Assembly: GCA_001897605.1 (NCBI GenBank)
Contig: MKTL01000016.1
Span: 282,268 to 346,267, forward strand
Source of the DNA: Clostridiales bacterium 38-18
GTDB lineage: Bacteria; Bacillota; Clostridia; Peptostreptococcales; Acidaminobacteraceae
Direction of reading: 5' to 3'
Length of the DNA stretch: 64,000 nt
Position numbers and translations under genes: made by a program
Shown here: in pieces, positions 63,949 through 64,000 of the stretch
Numbering within the stretch: position 1 is the stretch's first letter
Layout: each line of letters begins with the position of its first letter
The notes under the pieces: model-generated
What the model was told of the DNA's origin: nothing
The model's database searches: none
Seen by the model: only the letters and a program-made list of their open reading frames with translations

Positions 63949-64000
63949 TTAAATGTGTAATTGATCATCTGAAACGACTTTGACATTAGCGTCAAGTTCA
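63949..64000 (-). CDS. 3' end of a minus-strand gene, product unknown
   Basis: On minus the frame reads ELDANVKVVSDDQLHI then TAA at 63951-63949. Copy B of the near-palindrome lies just behind it, as in the sdaAA case. Sixteen codons are too few to name a product. Confidence 0.35.
   Translation of the reverse strand, partial: ELDANVKVVSDDQLHI

Noticed and set aside
1-64000. tRNA, rRNA, tmRNA or prophage genes
   Set aside because: No T-loop consensus with a cloverleaf, no rRNA blocks and no phage structural genes were seen on either strand.

Overview
ORGANISM. The window reads as the chromosome of a motile, low-GC, anaerobic Gram-positive bacterium of the Clostridia; Fusibacter- or Acidaminobacter-like bacteria would fit, but that placement is inference. 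The grounds are strong GGAGG ribosome sites, T-box control of an archaeal-type prolyl-tRNA synthetase, an agr quorum-sensing locus, two chemoreceptors, LtaS-type teichoic acid synthesis, an iron-sulfur serine dehydratase and many intrinsic terminators. No tRNA, rRNA, CRISPR array or prophage was seen. LAYOUT. 1-6.2 kb: the 3' end of malQ, an XRE-TPR regulator, an XRE/membrane-protein pair with a self-operator, a GH13 neopullulanase and a PepD-type dipeptidase. 6.2-10.1 kb: an AT-rich accessory patch with a secreted propeller-like protein, a secreted M23 peptidase and a lipoprotein that seems to start at ATT; it is bracketed by long hairpins that share one 19-nt core. 10.1-16.7 kb: thrC, then an agr locus (unknown anchored protein, AgrB, an AgrD precursor of only 52 codons, AgrC, AgrA), then a cation/proton antiporter on the other strand behind a fluoride (crcB-type) riboswitch. 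16.7-23.0 kb: T-box and proS, a chemoreceptor, and a pgsA-degV-mnmA run. 23.1-26.4 kb: a polar amino acid ABC transporter, then a complete RAYT-type element with inverted ends. 26.4-36.2 kb: thioredoxin reductase with a two-domain disulfide oxidoreductase, a PAS-degenerate GGDEF protein, mutY, a GNAT, a lipid kinase, gnd-zwf-cyclase and msrA. 36.2-47.2 kb: serine dehydratase (two subunits), a DAK2-DegV fusion coupled to a DUF1295 protein and a chemoreceptor, an ABC-F protein, a Nudix-GNAT pair and a DEAD-box helicase. 47.2-64 kb: an envelope polysaccharide deacetylase, a DUF1904 protein, a MalT-like LuxR regulator followed by a small protein and an MDR oxidoreductase, an RlmI-type methyltransferase, a SulP transporter, LtaS-sfsA-split lysO, Tpx facing a Nim-like flavoprotein across a dyad operator, and an inositol phosphatase-flavoprotein-nitrilase run. 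HOW IT FITS TOGETHER. Malto-oligosaccharide breakdown and the oxidative pentose phosphate genes supply carbon and NADPH. TrxB, the disulfide oxidoreductase, Tpx and MsrA form a scattered thiol-repair set. The agr locus supplies peptide signalling. The most notable items are the complete agr system with a predicted new autoinducing peptide and an unassigned first gene, the fluoride switch on an antiporter, the hairpin-bracketed secreted cluster, and two small families of intergenic near-palindromes. Domain calls rest on reading motifs in the translations; no database search was run.
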